Below, one piece after another: positions 19,423 to 27,123 of a DNA stretch of 64,000 bases (position 1 is its first letter; every line of letters begins with the position of its first letter). Source of the DNA: Gammaproteobacteria bacterium (GTDB lineage Bacteria > Pseudomonadota > Gammaproteobacteria > Competibacterales > Competibacteraceae); assembly GCA_024234995.1 (NCBI GenBank), contig JACKNF010000002.1, positions 270,001-334,000 of the forward strand, in the 5' to 3' direction. The notes beneath the pieces are model-generated. The model had not been told where the DNA came from. It was given only the letters and a program-made list of their open reading frames with translations, and did not search any database. The position numbers and the translations under genes are program-made.

Positions 19423-20553
19423 ATGAGCTTAAAAAATCAAAGGCCCGACTGGGTTCCTCCAAACGCTGGTTCTGAATTCACTACCTCCGTCATGGCTGGT
19501 ATCGATGGAGGTCATGACGGTATCCCTGGACAAGTCAGCGCAACAGCATCGCGCCCAAAACCCCCGCGTCGACGGCGGCTAACAGTGGATGAATATGTTG
19601 CCGGAGTATTGGCCAGTGACCGCAATATCGTGGCGCAAGCTATTACTCTTGTGGAAAGTAACTCTCTTGCGCACTTCGATATGGGGCAGGAGGTATTGCG
19701 GCAGCTCCTGCCAAATACTGGGAACTCGATCCGGATCGGTATCACCGGTGTTCCCGGTGTTGGCAAAAGCACCTTCATCGAAGCCTTGGGCCTTCATCTT
19801 TGCAAACAGGGCCATAAGGTCGCAGTGCTAGCAGTGGACCCCAGCAGTACGGTGACGCGCGGCAGCATTCTCGGCGATAAAACCCGGATGGAGCTGCTCT
19901 CTCGTGATCTCCGCGCCTTCATCCGCCCCTCTCCCTCTAGTGGTACTCTGGGTGGCGTGACCCGTAAAAGCCGTGAAACGATGCTCATTTGCGAGGCGGC
20001 TGGTTTCGATGTGATCCTGGTGGAAACCGTTGGCGTAGGCCAGAGTGAAACGACCGTGCGCTCGATGGTCGACTTCTTCCTGTTACTGATGCTGGCTGGA
20101 GCTGGCGACGAGTTACAGGGCATCAAGAAAGGTATCATGGAGTTGGCGGATGCCTTGCTCGTCAATAAGGCGGATGGTGATAATAAGATTCGCGCGAATG
20201 CCGCCAAGGTCGACTACAACCGGGCATTGCACTACCTGGCCCCGGCCACAAAGGGTTGGCATACCCGTGCCTACACATGCTCAGCGGCGCATGGTGAGGG
20301 CATCGGCGCTATCTGGCAGGTCATCGGTGATTTTCGCCAACAGACGACCGCAAGTGGCGTTTTTGAAAAACGCCGCCAGCAGCAAACCCTGGATTGGGTG
20401 TACTCGATGGTTGAAGAGCACCTGCGCGCCAGCTTTTTCAACGATGCCGGCGTGGGCAGCATTCGCGCCGAAATCGAGGAGGCTGTGGTCAACGGACATA
20501 TACCGCCGACTGTTGCCGCCCAACAACTCATTCATAAATATGAAGGCCGTTAA
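19423..20553 (+). CDS. meaB: Methylmalonyl-CoA mutase-associated GTPase MeaB
   Basis: G-protein chaperone that gates adenosylcobalamin loading into MutB and protects it from inactivation; formerly called ArgK. In 376 residues the G domain shows Walker A GVPGVGKST (near residue 110), VDPSSTVTRGSILGDKTRM, the switch ETVGVGQSE, and NKADG for guanine recognition. The C-terminal helical part mediates dimerisation. The first 45 residues are poorly conserved and partly basic. No clear Shine-Dalgarno precedes ATG 19423; a later start inside the variable N-terminus is possible. It belongs functionally with mutAB although the HD-GYP segment now separates them. It is followed 20 nt later by the lyase gene, so those two are probably one transcript. 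Confidence 0.94.
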   Translation: MSLKNQRPDWVPPNAGSEFTTSVMAGIDGGHDGIPGQVSATASRPKPPRRRRLTVDEYVAGVLASDRNIVAQAITLVESNSLAHFDMGQEVLRQLLPNTGNSIRIGITGVPGVGKSTFIEALGLHLCKQGHKVAVLAVDPSSTVTRGSILGDKTRMELLSRDLRAFIRPSPSSGTLGGVTRKSRETMLICEAAGFDVILVETVGVGQSETTVRSMVDFFLLLMLAGAGDELQGIKKGIMELADALLVNKADGDNKIRANAAKVDYNRALHYLAPATKGWHTRAYTCSAAHGEGIGAIWQVIGDFRQQTTASGVFEKRRQQQTLDWVYSMVEEHLRASFFNDAGVGSIRAEIEEAVVNGHIPPTVAAQQLIHKYEGR

Positions 20554-20573
20554 AACCCGGAAGGAAAAAACCA

Positions 20574-21626
20574 ATGCTACGCAGTCCCCGTGATTTTTTT
20601 AAACCCAAGGTCGTTGGCGCTCCCGAACCGCTTCGCGAGATTCCTGTGTTACCCTCGCGAATGATCCACTTCTTCGATCCTAGCAACCCGAAGATGGCGG
20701 TTAAAGTGCCAGACATCGCTAAGACCGTCGATATCATGCTTGGCAATCTGGAAGACGCTGTGCCGATTGACCGCAAGGAAGCCGCCCGCGAAGGGCTGGT
20801 GCAGATCGGTAAAAACGTAGATTTTGGCAACACCCAGTTCTGGACCCGGGTCAACAGTCTTGACAGCCCATGGTTTCTGGATGATTTGATCCGCCTGGTC
20901 GGCGAGATCGGTGATAAGCTGGATGTGATTATGCTGCCCAAGATTCAAGGCGCATGGGATATTCACTTTGCCGATCAACTGCTGGCGCAATTGGAAGCCA
21001 AGTATGGCGTGAAGAAACCGCTCATGATTCACGCCATTCTGGAAACGGCGTTGGGTGTGGCAAATGTCGACGAAATCGCCAACGCGAGTCCGCGGATGCA
21101 GGGTATGAGCCTGGGTCCCGCCGATCTGGCGGCGTCGCGGCGCATGAAGACGACCCGGGTCGGCGGCGGTCATCCCGATTATGTGGTACGCACCGATCCC
21201 GATCCGCAGAACCCCGATGCCCCGCGCCCCACGGCACAGCAGGATTTGTGGCATTACACCATGGCGAAGATGGTGGATGCTTGCGCCAGTGTCGGCGCGC
21301 TGCCTTTTTATGGGCCGTTCGGTGATATTGCCGACCTGGTAGCCTGTGAAGACCAGTTCCGCAATGCTTACTTGATGGGTTGTGTCGGCGCCTGGTCGCT
21401 ACATCCTAACCAGATTGCTATCGCCAAGCGGGTGTTCAGTCCGAAGGCGGATGAAGTGGCTTGGGCAAAACGGGTAGTCGACGCTATGCCGGACGGTAGC
21501 GGTGCAGTGATGATCGACGGCAAGATGCAAGATGATGCGACTTGGAAACAATGCAAGGTGGTGTTGAATCTTGCTCAACTTATCGCTAGCCGTGATGCCG
21601 AATATAAGGCGTTATACGGATTCTGA
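20574..21626 (+). CDS. Malyl-CoA/beta-methylmalyl-CoA lyase (HpcH/HpaI-CitE family)
   Basis: A 350-residue CoA-ester lyase. From memory it aligns over its whole length with the Chloroflexus type malyl-CoA lyase, sharing RxxHFFxP, GNLEDAxPxDxKEAAR, LDVIMxPKxxG, SLGPADLAASRxMKTTRVGGGHP and MPDGSGxxMIDGKMQDDATWKQ. Such enzymes reversibly cleave malyl-CoA to acetyl-CoA plus glyoxylate and beta-methylmalyl-CoA to propionyl-CoA plus glyoxylate, using Mg2+ held by the Glu/Asp of LEDA and SLGPAD. Placement 20 nt after meaB ties it to propionyl-CoA metabolism. Which substrate matters in the cell cannot be read from sequence; single-function citramalyl-CoA lyase is a lesser alternative. A GGAAGGA precedes the ATG. 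Confidence 0.85.
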   Translation: MLRSPRDFFKPKVVGAPEPLREIPVLPSRMIHFFDPSNPKMAVKVPDIAKTVDIMLGNLEDAVPIDRKEAAREGLVQIGKNVDFGNTQFWTRVNSLDSPWFLDDLIRLVGEIGDKLDVIMLPKIQGAWDIHFADQLLAQLEAKYGVKKPLMIHAILETALGVANVDEIANASPRMQGMSLGPADLAASRRMKTTRVGGGHPDYVVRTDPDPQNPDAPRPTAQQDLWHYTMAKMVDACASVGALPFYGPFGDIADLVACEDQFRNAYLMGCVGAWSLHPNQIAIAKRVFSPKADEVAWAKRVVDAMPDGSGAVMIDGKMQDDATWKQCKVVLNLAQLIASRDAEYKALYGF

Positions 21627-21635
21627 GCACTCCAT

Positions 21636-21661
21636 ACCCTCTCTTGAAAGAAGGAGAGGGT
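21636..21661. repeat. Short inverted repeat between lyase and alcohol dehydrogenase genes
   Basis: ACCCTCTC (21636-21643) pairs with GAGAGGGT (21654-21661) around a 10-nt loop, 10 nt past the lyase stop. No T-tract follows. It could be a weak terminator or a short member of the CTC-rich hairpin family seen elsewhere in the window. Confidence 0.6.
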
Positions 21662-21694
21662 CTAATCATTGCCACTCTTCTAGAGCAACCGCTC

Positions 21695-22882
21695 ATGATT
21701 CAGCCTTTCTCCATCGCCTGCCTGCCGCGCATCGAATTCGGTGCCGGTGGTATTAAAAAGCTTCCTGATCTGATAGCCCAATATGGTAACCGGGTTCTAT
21801 TGGTCACTGGCCAGCGCTCCTTTACGGATTCCCTGCACTGGTCAGTGTTGCTGGGGGCTCTCGAAAAAGCAGGTATTGATTGGGCGCAAGTGCGAATCAT
21901 TGATGAACCCTCACCGCAAAACGTGGACGAAGCGGTTCGGCAATTCCATGGCCAGGGGTTTACAGCGGTCGCCGGTATTGGTGGCGGCAGCGTGCTGGAC
22001 GCGGCTAAGGCTATCGCTGGCCTATTGCTTATTGGCGATTCGGTCATGGACTATTTGGAAGGGGTTGGCCCGGAAAAAACGTATCAAGGTCCTACCCTTC
22101 CGTTTATTGCCGTTCCTACTACTGCCGGCACTGGCAGCGAAGCTACCAAGAATGCTGTTCTCAGCCAACGGGGCTCTAATGGTTTTAAAAAATCCTTCCG
22201 CGATGATCGCTTAATTCCGGAATATGCGCTGCTAGACCCGGATCTCCTCGTTGCTTGCCCCAAACCGCAGGTGGCCGCTAACGCCATGGATGCGCTGACA
22301 CAACTGCTGGAGTCCTACGTCTCGATCAAGGCGAATCCTTTCACGGATGCGCTGGTGGAAAGCGGCTTGAAAGCGGTGCGGGATGGGTTGTTTGCTTGGT
22401 ATGAGGATGAGGGAAATGCTGCGGCTGGCCGTTCCCGTATGGCCTATGCAGCGTTGCTATCGGGTGTTTGTCTGGCGCAAACGGGTTTGGGTTCGGTGCA
22501 TGGCCTGGCTTCACCATTAGGCGCATTTTTCCCGATTCCGCATGGCGTAGTTTGCGGCACCCTGGTTGGCGCTGCCACCCGCGTCAATCTGGCTGCGTTG
22601 CAGGAACGCGACCCTGGCAATCCAGCCTGGCGTAAATATGCACGGGCGGGTGACCTTTTGCATGGGCGGCATTTTCCCAGTATCGAAGAAGGTCACGCCG
22701 CGCTATTGGCGTTGTTGGATGAGTGGACCGAGCGGTTGAGTTTGCCCCGGCTGAACGCCTATGGAATTCAGGAGAGCGACCTTGCGCATGTTATTGCTCA
22801 CTCGCGAGGTAGCAGCATGAAGACCAATCCATTGGTGCTGAGCGATGCAGAAATCGCTAAAGTGATGCAGCAGCGGCTATAG
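21695..22882 (+). CDS. Iron-type alcohol dehydrogenase (group III)
   Basis: A 395-residue NAD(P)-dependent dehydrogenase of the iron-containing family. The dinucleotide site GIGGGSVLDAAKAIA (near residue 95) and AVPTTAGTGSEAT are clear, and the C-terminal helical domain carries metal ligands: Asp in AMDALTQ, His in VHGLASPLG and His in PHGVVCGTL. One usual ligand, the His in DALTH, is Gln here. ATG 21695 was chosen because the longer frame begins at a TTG inside the hairpin. The physiological alcohol is unknown; a role reducing small aldehydes or semialdehydes is possible. It follows the lyase gene on the same strand with a hairpin between, so linkage to propionyl-CoA metabolism is only suggestive. 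Confidence 0.86.
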   Translation: MIQPFSIACLPRIEFGAGGIKKLPDLIAQYGNRVLLVTGQRSFTDSLHWSVLLGALEKAGIDWAQVRIIDEPSPQNVDEAVRQFHGQGFTAVAGIGGGSVLDAAKAIAGLLLIGDSVMDYLEGVGPEKTYQGPTLPFIAVPTTAGTGSEATKNAVLSQRGSNGFKKSFRDDRLIPEYALLDPDLLVACPKPQVAANAMDALTQLLESYVSIKANPFTDALVESGLKAVRDGLFAWYEDEGNAAAGRSRMAYAALLSGVCLAQTGLGSVHGLASPLGAFFPIPHGVVCGTLVGAATRVNLAALQERDPGNPAWRKYARAGDLLHGRHFPSIEEGHAALLALLDEWTERLSLPRLNAYGIQESDLAHVIAHSRGSSMKTNPLVLSDAEIAKVMQQRL

Positions 22883-22890
22883 CAGCGATC

Positions 22891-23898
22891 ATGAAAAACC
22901 CAGAAAATCATTCGCCTTCTTCGTCCGGCGTGGTGGTTCATCGGGAAACTGTCGAGCTTAAGCGGCTGGAAAAGCGGATTGGCCGGATTCATTTGCAGCA
23001 ACGGCTTGGCATCGAGGCTGAACATGCAGCGCAAATCTTCGGACGAGGCCGGACCTTCTTCCACATCGAGAACTGGTACTCGATTCACACTCTGATTCGT
23101 TTGACGCTGCGTTGCATGGGACTGTACCGCCGGGGGGTGCGCAACGCCACTGCTCTTCAGATTCGCCGCAATGAAATTGTGATGCCTCGGTTACCAGCGG
23201 TTTTCAACGGCTTTACCCTGCTGCATTTGAGTGACCTGCATCTGGACGCCAGCCCGGCCTACCCGAGAAGCCTGATCGAGCGTCTGCGAGAAGTGGACTA
23301 CGACATCTGCGTAATGACGGGCGACTTCCGCGCCAAAACTCACGGGCCTCACGAAGCCACCCTTACTGCTCTAGCCGAGGTTCGCCCTCATCTGCGCGGC
23401 TCGGTTTACGCCATCCTCGGCAATCACGATTCGATTCGTATGGCTGCCGGCATCGAACAACTGGGTATTTCTTTGTTGCTGAATGAATCGGTGACGCTGG
23501 AACGGGATGGGGCGGCACTCTATCTCGCTGGCATTGACGATCCGCATTATTTTCAGGTCGATAACTTTGATAAGGCCGCCGCAAATATTCCTCCAGACGC
23601 CACTGCCATCCTGTTATCGCATTCGCCGGAACCTTACCGGCTGGCCGCGCATGCTGGTTTTGATCTGATGCTCAGTGGCCATACGCATGGCGGCCAGATC
23701 TGCCTGCCGGGAGGGATCGCGCTGATGACCAATGCCGGCTGTCCACGCCGTTTCTGCAAGGGTGCTTGGCGTTATCACACCCTGCAGGGTTATACCTCAA
23801 CCGGTTCCGGTTCATCGGTGGTCGGAGTGCGCTTTAATTGTCCGCCGGAAATCACCCTTCACCGGTTGCGGACATCGCCCTCACCCTCAACGGCATAG
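22891..23898 (+). CDS. Calcineurin-like metallophosphoesterase (YkuE/YaeI type)
   Basis: A 335-residue protein beginning only 8 nt after the dehydrogenase stop. The phosphoesterase core occupies about residues 105-330 with all binuclear-metal motifs: LSDLHLD, TGDFR, GNHDS, LLSHSPE and SGHTHGGQ. The first 100 residues form a basic, partly amphipathic N-terminal extension that may sit on the membrane; no signal peptide or clear transmembrane helix is visible. Relatives include YkuE and the LpxG-like UDP-2,3-diacylglucosamine hydrolases, so a lipid or nucleotide-sugar substrate is possible, but the substrate is not determinable here. Confidence 0.83.
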   Translation: MKNPENHSPSSSGVVVHRETVELKRLEKRIGRIHLQQRLGIEAEHAAQIFGRGRTFFHIENWYSIHTLIRLTLRCMGLYRRGVRNATALQIRRNEIVMPRLPAVFNGFTLLHLSDLHLDASPAYPRSLIERLREVDYDICVMTGDFRAKTHGPHEATLTALAEVRPHLRGSVYAILGNHDSIRMAAGIEQLGISLLLNESVTLERDGAALYLAGIDDPHYFQVDNFDKAAANIPPDATAILLSHSPEPYRLAAHAGFDLMLSGHTHGGQICLPGGIALMTNAGCPRRFCKGAWRYHTLQGYTSTGSGSSVVGVRFNCPPEITLHRLRTSPSPSTA

Positions 23899-23958
23899 GA
23901 TATGCGTTGCGTATCTTGTGGCTACAGCGTTCACTCAGGAAATGCGAAAGATATCCGT

Positions 23959-24444
23959 TTAATAAGGCTGCTTACGGATGCCGAGCCAGTAGAAAACCGG
24001 TGACAGCGTTAGCTCCAGCACGATAAATCCAGCGACAGTCAAGACGATAGTGCGCCCATTCAGGTCAAAGGTCTCTGCTATTGCCAGTAGTGGCAACAAT
24101 GATTCTGGAATTTGATCTAGTCCTAAAGCCTTACTGCTGGAATTCAGGCCCAGTCGCCGCTTGATAAAACTCGACAGCACATCGCCTGCCATGGCAGCAA
24201 GACCAATCGTGATCCCGGCCCATACTGACCAGCCGAGAAATACAGCACATAGACCAGACGCTAATGTCGCTGCTAATACGCCCCGCCAGGTTTTTGAATC
24301 GCCCAGCAGGCGCTGGCCATCGGCCATTATCCAGCCATTATCCAGCGGATGGGCGCCCCAATCGCCGCAGAGTTTTGCAGTGACAACGGGTGTGCCGTTA
24401 GCGATCACAATAAGCAGCAATAATCCCCATTCGATTGGCAGCAT
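23959..24444 (-). CDS. CarS-like CDP-alcohol (CDP-archaeol synthase family) membrane protein
   Basis: A 161-residue membrane protein of the family that includes archaeal CDP-archaeol synthase and related bacterial CTP-dependent cytidylyltransferases. Family marks are NGTPVVTAKLCG near the N-terminus, LLGDSKTWRG in the middle and GDVLSSFIKRRLG, with four or five hydrophobic segments. ATG 24444 follows GAGAG at good spacing; the longer frame adds a polar stretch unlike the family. It would activate a lipid phosphate with CTP. Bacterial members are not well characterised, and since bacteria already have CdsA the natural substrate is unknown. It converges on the metallophosphoesterase gene. Confidence 0.78.
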   Translation of the reverse strand: MLPIEWGLLLLIVIANGTPVVTAKLCGDWGAHPLDNGWIMADGQRLLGDSKTWRGVLAATLASGLCAVFLGWSVWAGITIGLAAMAGDVLSSFIKRRLGLNSSSKALGLDQIPESLLPLLAIAETFDLNGRTIVLTVAGFIVLELTLSPVFYWLGIRKQPY

Positions 24445-24649
24445 TTTTTGCTCTCTTATATGGGCGGCATGCGCAGGCAACCTTAAAAACGACCGGCTAC
24501 ACTGAATTTGACCGTGTTTTGCCACCACCTTCAAAGGAGTTTAGGGAGCGCATGCATGAAAATAATCTGATTTGCTTCTGTCTTGACGCCCTGAGCAGAG
24601 GGTTGCTGGCCATCGCCTAAACCGCAAACTGCCACAGGAGAGCGAAATC

Positions 24650-25069
24650 ATGCATCAAATAATTCACTTATCGACCCGGTGCCGGGAGGAATTGATCGAT
24701 ATCACTCCACAGATCGCGGCAGTGCTGAAGGCCAGTGGGGTCCGCCAGGGGTTACTATCAGTTTACGCTCAGGGCGCCACCGCAGCGACTATGATCCAGG
24801 AAAACTGGGATGACAGTGTGCAGACCGATGTAGTTGACTTGCTGCGCAAATTAATTCCACGCGGGGTGTGGTTGCATGACCAGCAGGATGGTAACGGCGA
24901 TGCCCATCTCAAAGCCGGTCTGGTAGGGCCATCGGAGACAATTCCAGTGATCGATGGCAAACTGGGTTTGTCCCGTTGGCAGAATATCTTCTTTTGTGAA
25001 TTCGATGGGCCTCGTAACGACCGTCGAGTAGTCTGCACAATACTCGCAGATGTGGAGGGGGTGATTTAA
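24650..25069 (+). CDS. YjbQ family protein (secondary thiamine-phosphate synthase type)
   Basis: A 139-residue protein aligning with YjbQ/UPF0047. Members can have weak thiamine-phosphate synthase activity, but their main role is unknown. Conserved parts are QENWDDSVQTDV, GDAHLKAGLVGPSETIPV and RWQNIFFCEFDGPR. Relative to E. coli YjbQ the HTSAS motif reads GATAA and the GEH near the C-terminus reads CEF, so the putative catalytic histidine environment differs; this looks like a distinct subgroup. GGAGAG sits 8 nt before the ATG. It stands alone between a convergent/divergent pair of units. Confidence 0.82.
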   Translation: MHQIIHLSTRCREELIDITPQIAAVLKASGVRQGLLSVYAQGATAATMIQENWDDSVQTDVVDLLRKLIPRGVWLHDQQDGNGDAHLKAGLVGPSETIPVIDGKLGLSRWQNIFFCEFDGPRNDRRVVCTILADVEGVI

Positions 25070-25166
25070 CCGATTATCGTTTACAATCCTTCCAATCGTG
25101 GTGACCTCATCAAACGGTCAGTTCTATCTCCTTTGGTAAAATGGATTTCCGATATCGAGGCGGCGC

Positions 25167-25604
25167 ATGGCGCGAATCAAACTGGACCTGCCGGCAGATT
25201 ATTCTTTCACTACTGAACTGCGGATACGGATCACTGATGTCAATTATGGCGGACACTTGGGCAATGACGCCATGCTAGGCTTGTTGCATGAGGCGCGGGT
25301 CCGTTTTCTAAAGCACTATGGATTTAGCGAATTGGATATTGGTGGCTGCGGGCTGATTATGACCGACAGCGCCCTCGTCTATAAATCCGAAGCGTTTCCC
25401 GGTGAAACGCTGGTGATCGCCATAGCGCTCGCCGATTTCAACAAGTATGGCTGTGACTTCATGTATCGGGTGACCGAGAAAGCGAGTGGCCGGGAAGTGG
25501 CGCGAGCTAAGACCGGTATAGTATTTTTCGACTACGCAAAGCGCGCCGTACAAAAGATTCCACAACTTTTCCTCGATCAGTTTTCACCTAATGCCACTGC
25601 CTAA
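25167..25604 (+). CDS. Acyl-CoA thioesterase-like hotdog protein
   Basis: A 145-residue single hotdog-fold protein of the 4-hydroxybenzoyl-CoA thioesterase type, expected to hydrolyse acyl-CoA esters in the cytoplasm. The helix motif region reads ITDVNYGGHLGNDAMLGLLHEARVRF, with Asn/Gly-His in place of the classical catalytic Asp region, followed by the strands SALVYKSEAFPGETL and EVARAKTGIVFFDY. Start ATG 25167 has GAGG upstream. Its last 14 nt overlap the next gene, so it is probably the first gene of a unit with the two GTPases. Substrate unknown. Confidence 0.85.
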   Translation: MARIKLDLPADYSFTTELRIRITDVNYGGHLGNDAMLGLLHEARVRFLKHYGFSELDIGGCGLIMTDSALVYKSEAFPGETLVIAIALADFNKYGCDFMYRVTEKASGREVARAKTGIVFFDYAKRAVQKIPQLFLDQFSPNATA

Positions 25605-27123
25605 ATTACCACTGTCACCTGCCGCCCGGGCCTTGCTGCCGGTGCGTTTGATGCTGGCGGTGGGCGCCAGTATCGGTGTGGCATTCCTGCTGGTGCTTGT
25701 GTTGTATATTACCGACTTGGGCCTGTCGGTCTGGGATCGCTTACAGCAGGCACCGACGGCTTTTTGGGTCGTCTATCTGCTGATTTTATGTGCGTTGAGT
25801 GCTGGGGGCGGCTATGTGGTCTGGCGCGTGCTGCGTTGGGGCCGTCCTGCAGAAAAATCCCGCACGGTTGCACAGCCGCCGGATGAGGCCACTTTGCGCC
25901 AACGGCTGGAACACAGCGAAGCTGCCGGAGTTGCTGTCCATGAAATCCGCCAGGAACTGGATGAATTACAGCGGCGGCGGTCGGCCGGCGAGATCGTCGT
26001 GGCGGTGTTTGGCGAAATCAGCGCCGGTAAATCTTCGCTGATCCGCGCTCTATTGCCGGGAACCGATATCGCCGTGGATGTATGCGGCGGCACGACGCGC
26101 GAAGTGAGCTACTACACCTGGACCAGTCCGGCGGGTGACAGGCTGGTGCTGGCCGATCTGCCGGGGCTTAATGAAGCGGACGGGAGTCTGGATCGGATGG
26201 CTCGCGATGAAGCCCTGCGTGCCCATGTGATTCTCTACGTCTGCGAAGGCGATCTGACCCGCAACCAGTACGAATCCCTGCGGACGCTGGCCGATCTCGG
26301 CAGTCCCTTGATCGTGGTGCTCAACAAGATTGACCGTTTCGCTGAACATGAATTGGCGCTGGTGCGCAAACGGCTGGCCGAACGGATTGGCGAACAGATC
26401 GATGTCGCGCCGGTGCAATGTGGCGGTGTGGAGGAGGTTACCCGGATCTACCATGATGGCCGCGAGGAGACCTCCTTGCGTGAACGCAAACCCGAAGTCG
26501 AAGATCTGCGTCATGCCTTGCAGCGCTATCTGGATACCGATCCGCAGGTCTTGGATGCACTGCGCGATACAGCAGTATTCGTGCTGGCCCAGCAGAAGCT
26601 GGATTCTGCCGTCACCGAATACCGGCGCGGCAAGGCTGACAATATTATCCAGGGTTATTCGCGTAAAGCGGTATTTGGAGCGCTGGCCGCTGTGAGTCCA
26701 GGCACCGATGTATTGATTCAAGGCTATCTGGGATTCAATCTAATTAAGGAGCTGTGCGCGCTGTATGAAGTGCCAGCGCGTGAGATGGATATGCAGCGCT
26801 TTCTCGATCTGGCCGGTAACCAGATCAAGCGTAATTTCAACTTGTTGCTGGCGCTGGTCGGCAATATATTCAAAGCCTTTCCGGGTATCGGCACGGTGGT
26901 AGGCGGCATGATGCATGCTGTGGTCTATGGACTGATCTTCGAGAGTTTGGGTAAAGCGGTGGCCCGCTCTCTGGAAAGCCGGGGCGATTTGGTGAGCGGA
27001 CCGGCGCTGCGGATGTTCGAGGATAACCTGAGTGAAGATTTGGAAGCGCGTGCAAGACGTTTGGCCCAACTGGTTTGGGCACGCCAACGGGAAAGCGCCC
27101 GTGCTGGAACCGCGACCGGTTGA
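25591..27123 (+). CDS. Membrane-associated GTPase with DUF697-like C-terminus (first of a pair)
   Basis: A 510-residue protein. Two hydrophobic helices (about residues 18-45 and 60-82) anchor it, followed by a short coiled region and a TRAFAC-class G domain: G1 GEISAGKSS near residue 144, G2 Thr in GGTTREVS, G3 DLPGLNE, G4 NKID. The C-terminal third resembles DUF697, with amphipathic and hydrophobic helices (GNIFKAFPGIGTVVGGMMHAVV). The overall shape, GTPase followed by a membrane-interacting helical region, recalls dynamin-like or Era-like membrane GTPases. It overlaps the thioesterase by 14 nt and the second GTPase by up to 92 nt. No biochemical function is known to me. Confidence 0.8.
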   Translation: MPLPKLPLSPAARALLPVRLMLAVGASIGVAFLLVLVLYITDLGLSVWDRLQQAPTAFWVVYLLILCALSAGGGYVVWRVLRWGRPAEKSRTVAQPPDEATLRQRLEHSEAAGVAVHEIRQELDELQRRRSAGEIVVAVFGEISAGKSSLIRALLPGTDIAVDVCGGTTREVSYYTWTSPAGDRLVLADLPGLNEADGSLDRMARDEALRAHVILYVCEGDLTRNQYESLRTLADLGSPLIVVLNKIDRFAEHELALVRKRLAERIGEQIDVAPVQCGGVEEVTRIYHDGREETSLRERKPEVEDLRHALQRYLDTDPQVLDALRDTAVFVLAQQKLDSAVTEYRRGKADNIIQGYSRKAVFGALAAVSPGTDVLIQGYLGFNLIKELCALYEVPAREMDMQRFLDLAGNQIKRNFNLLLALVGNIFKAFPGIGTVVGGMMHAVVYGLIFESLGKAVARSLESRGDLVSGPALRMFEDNLSEDLEARARRLAQLVWARQRESARAGTATG

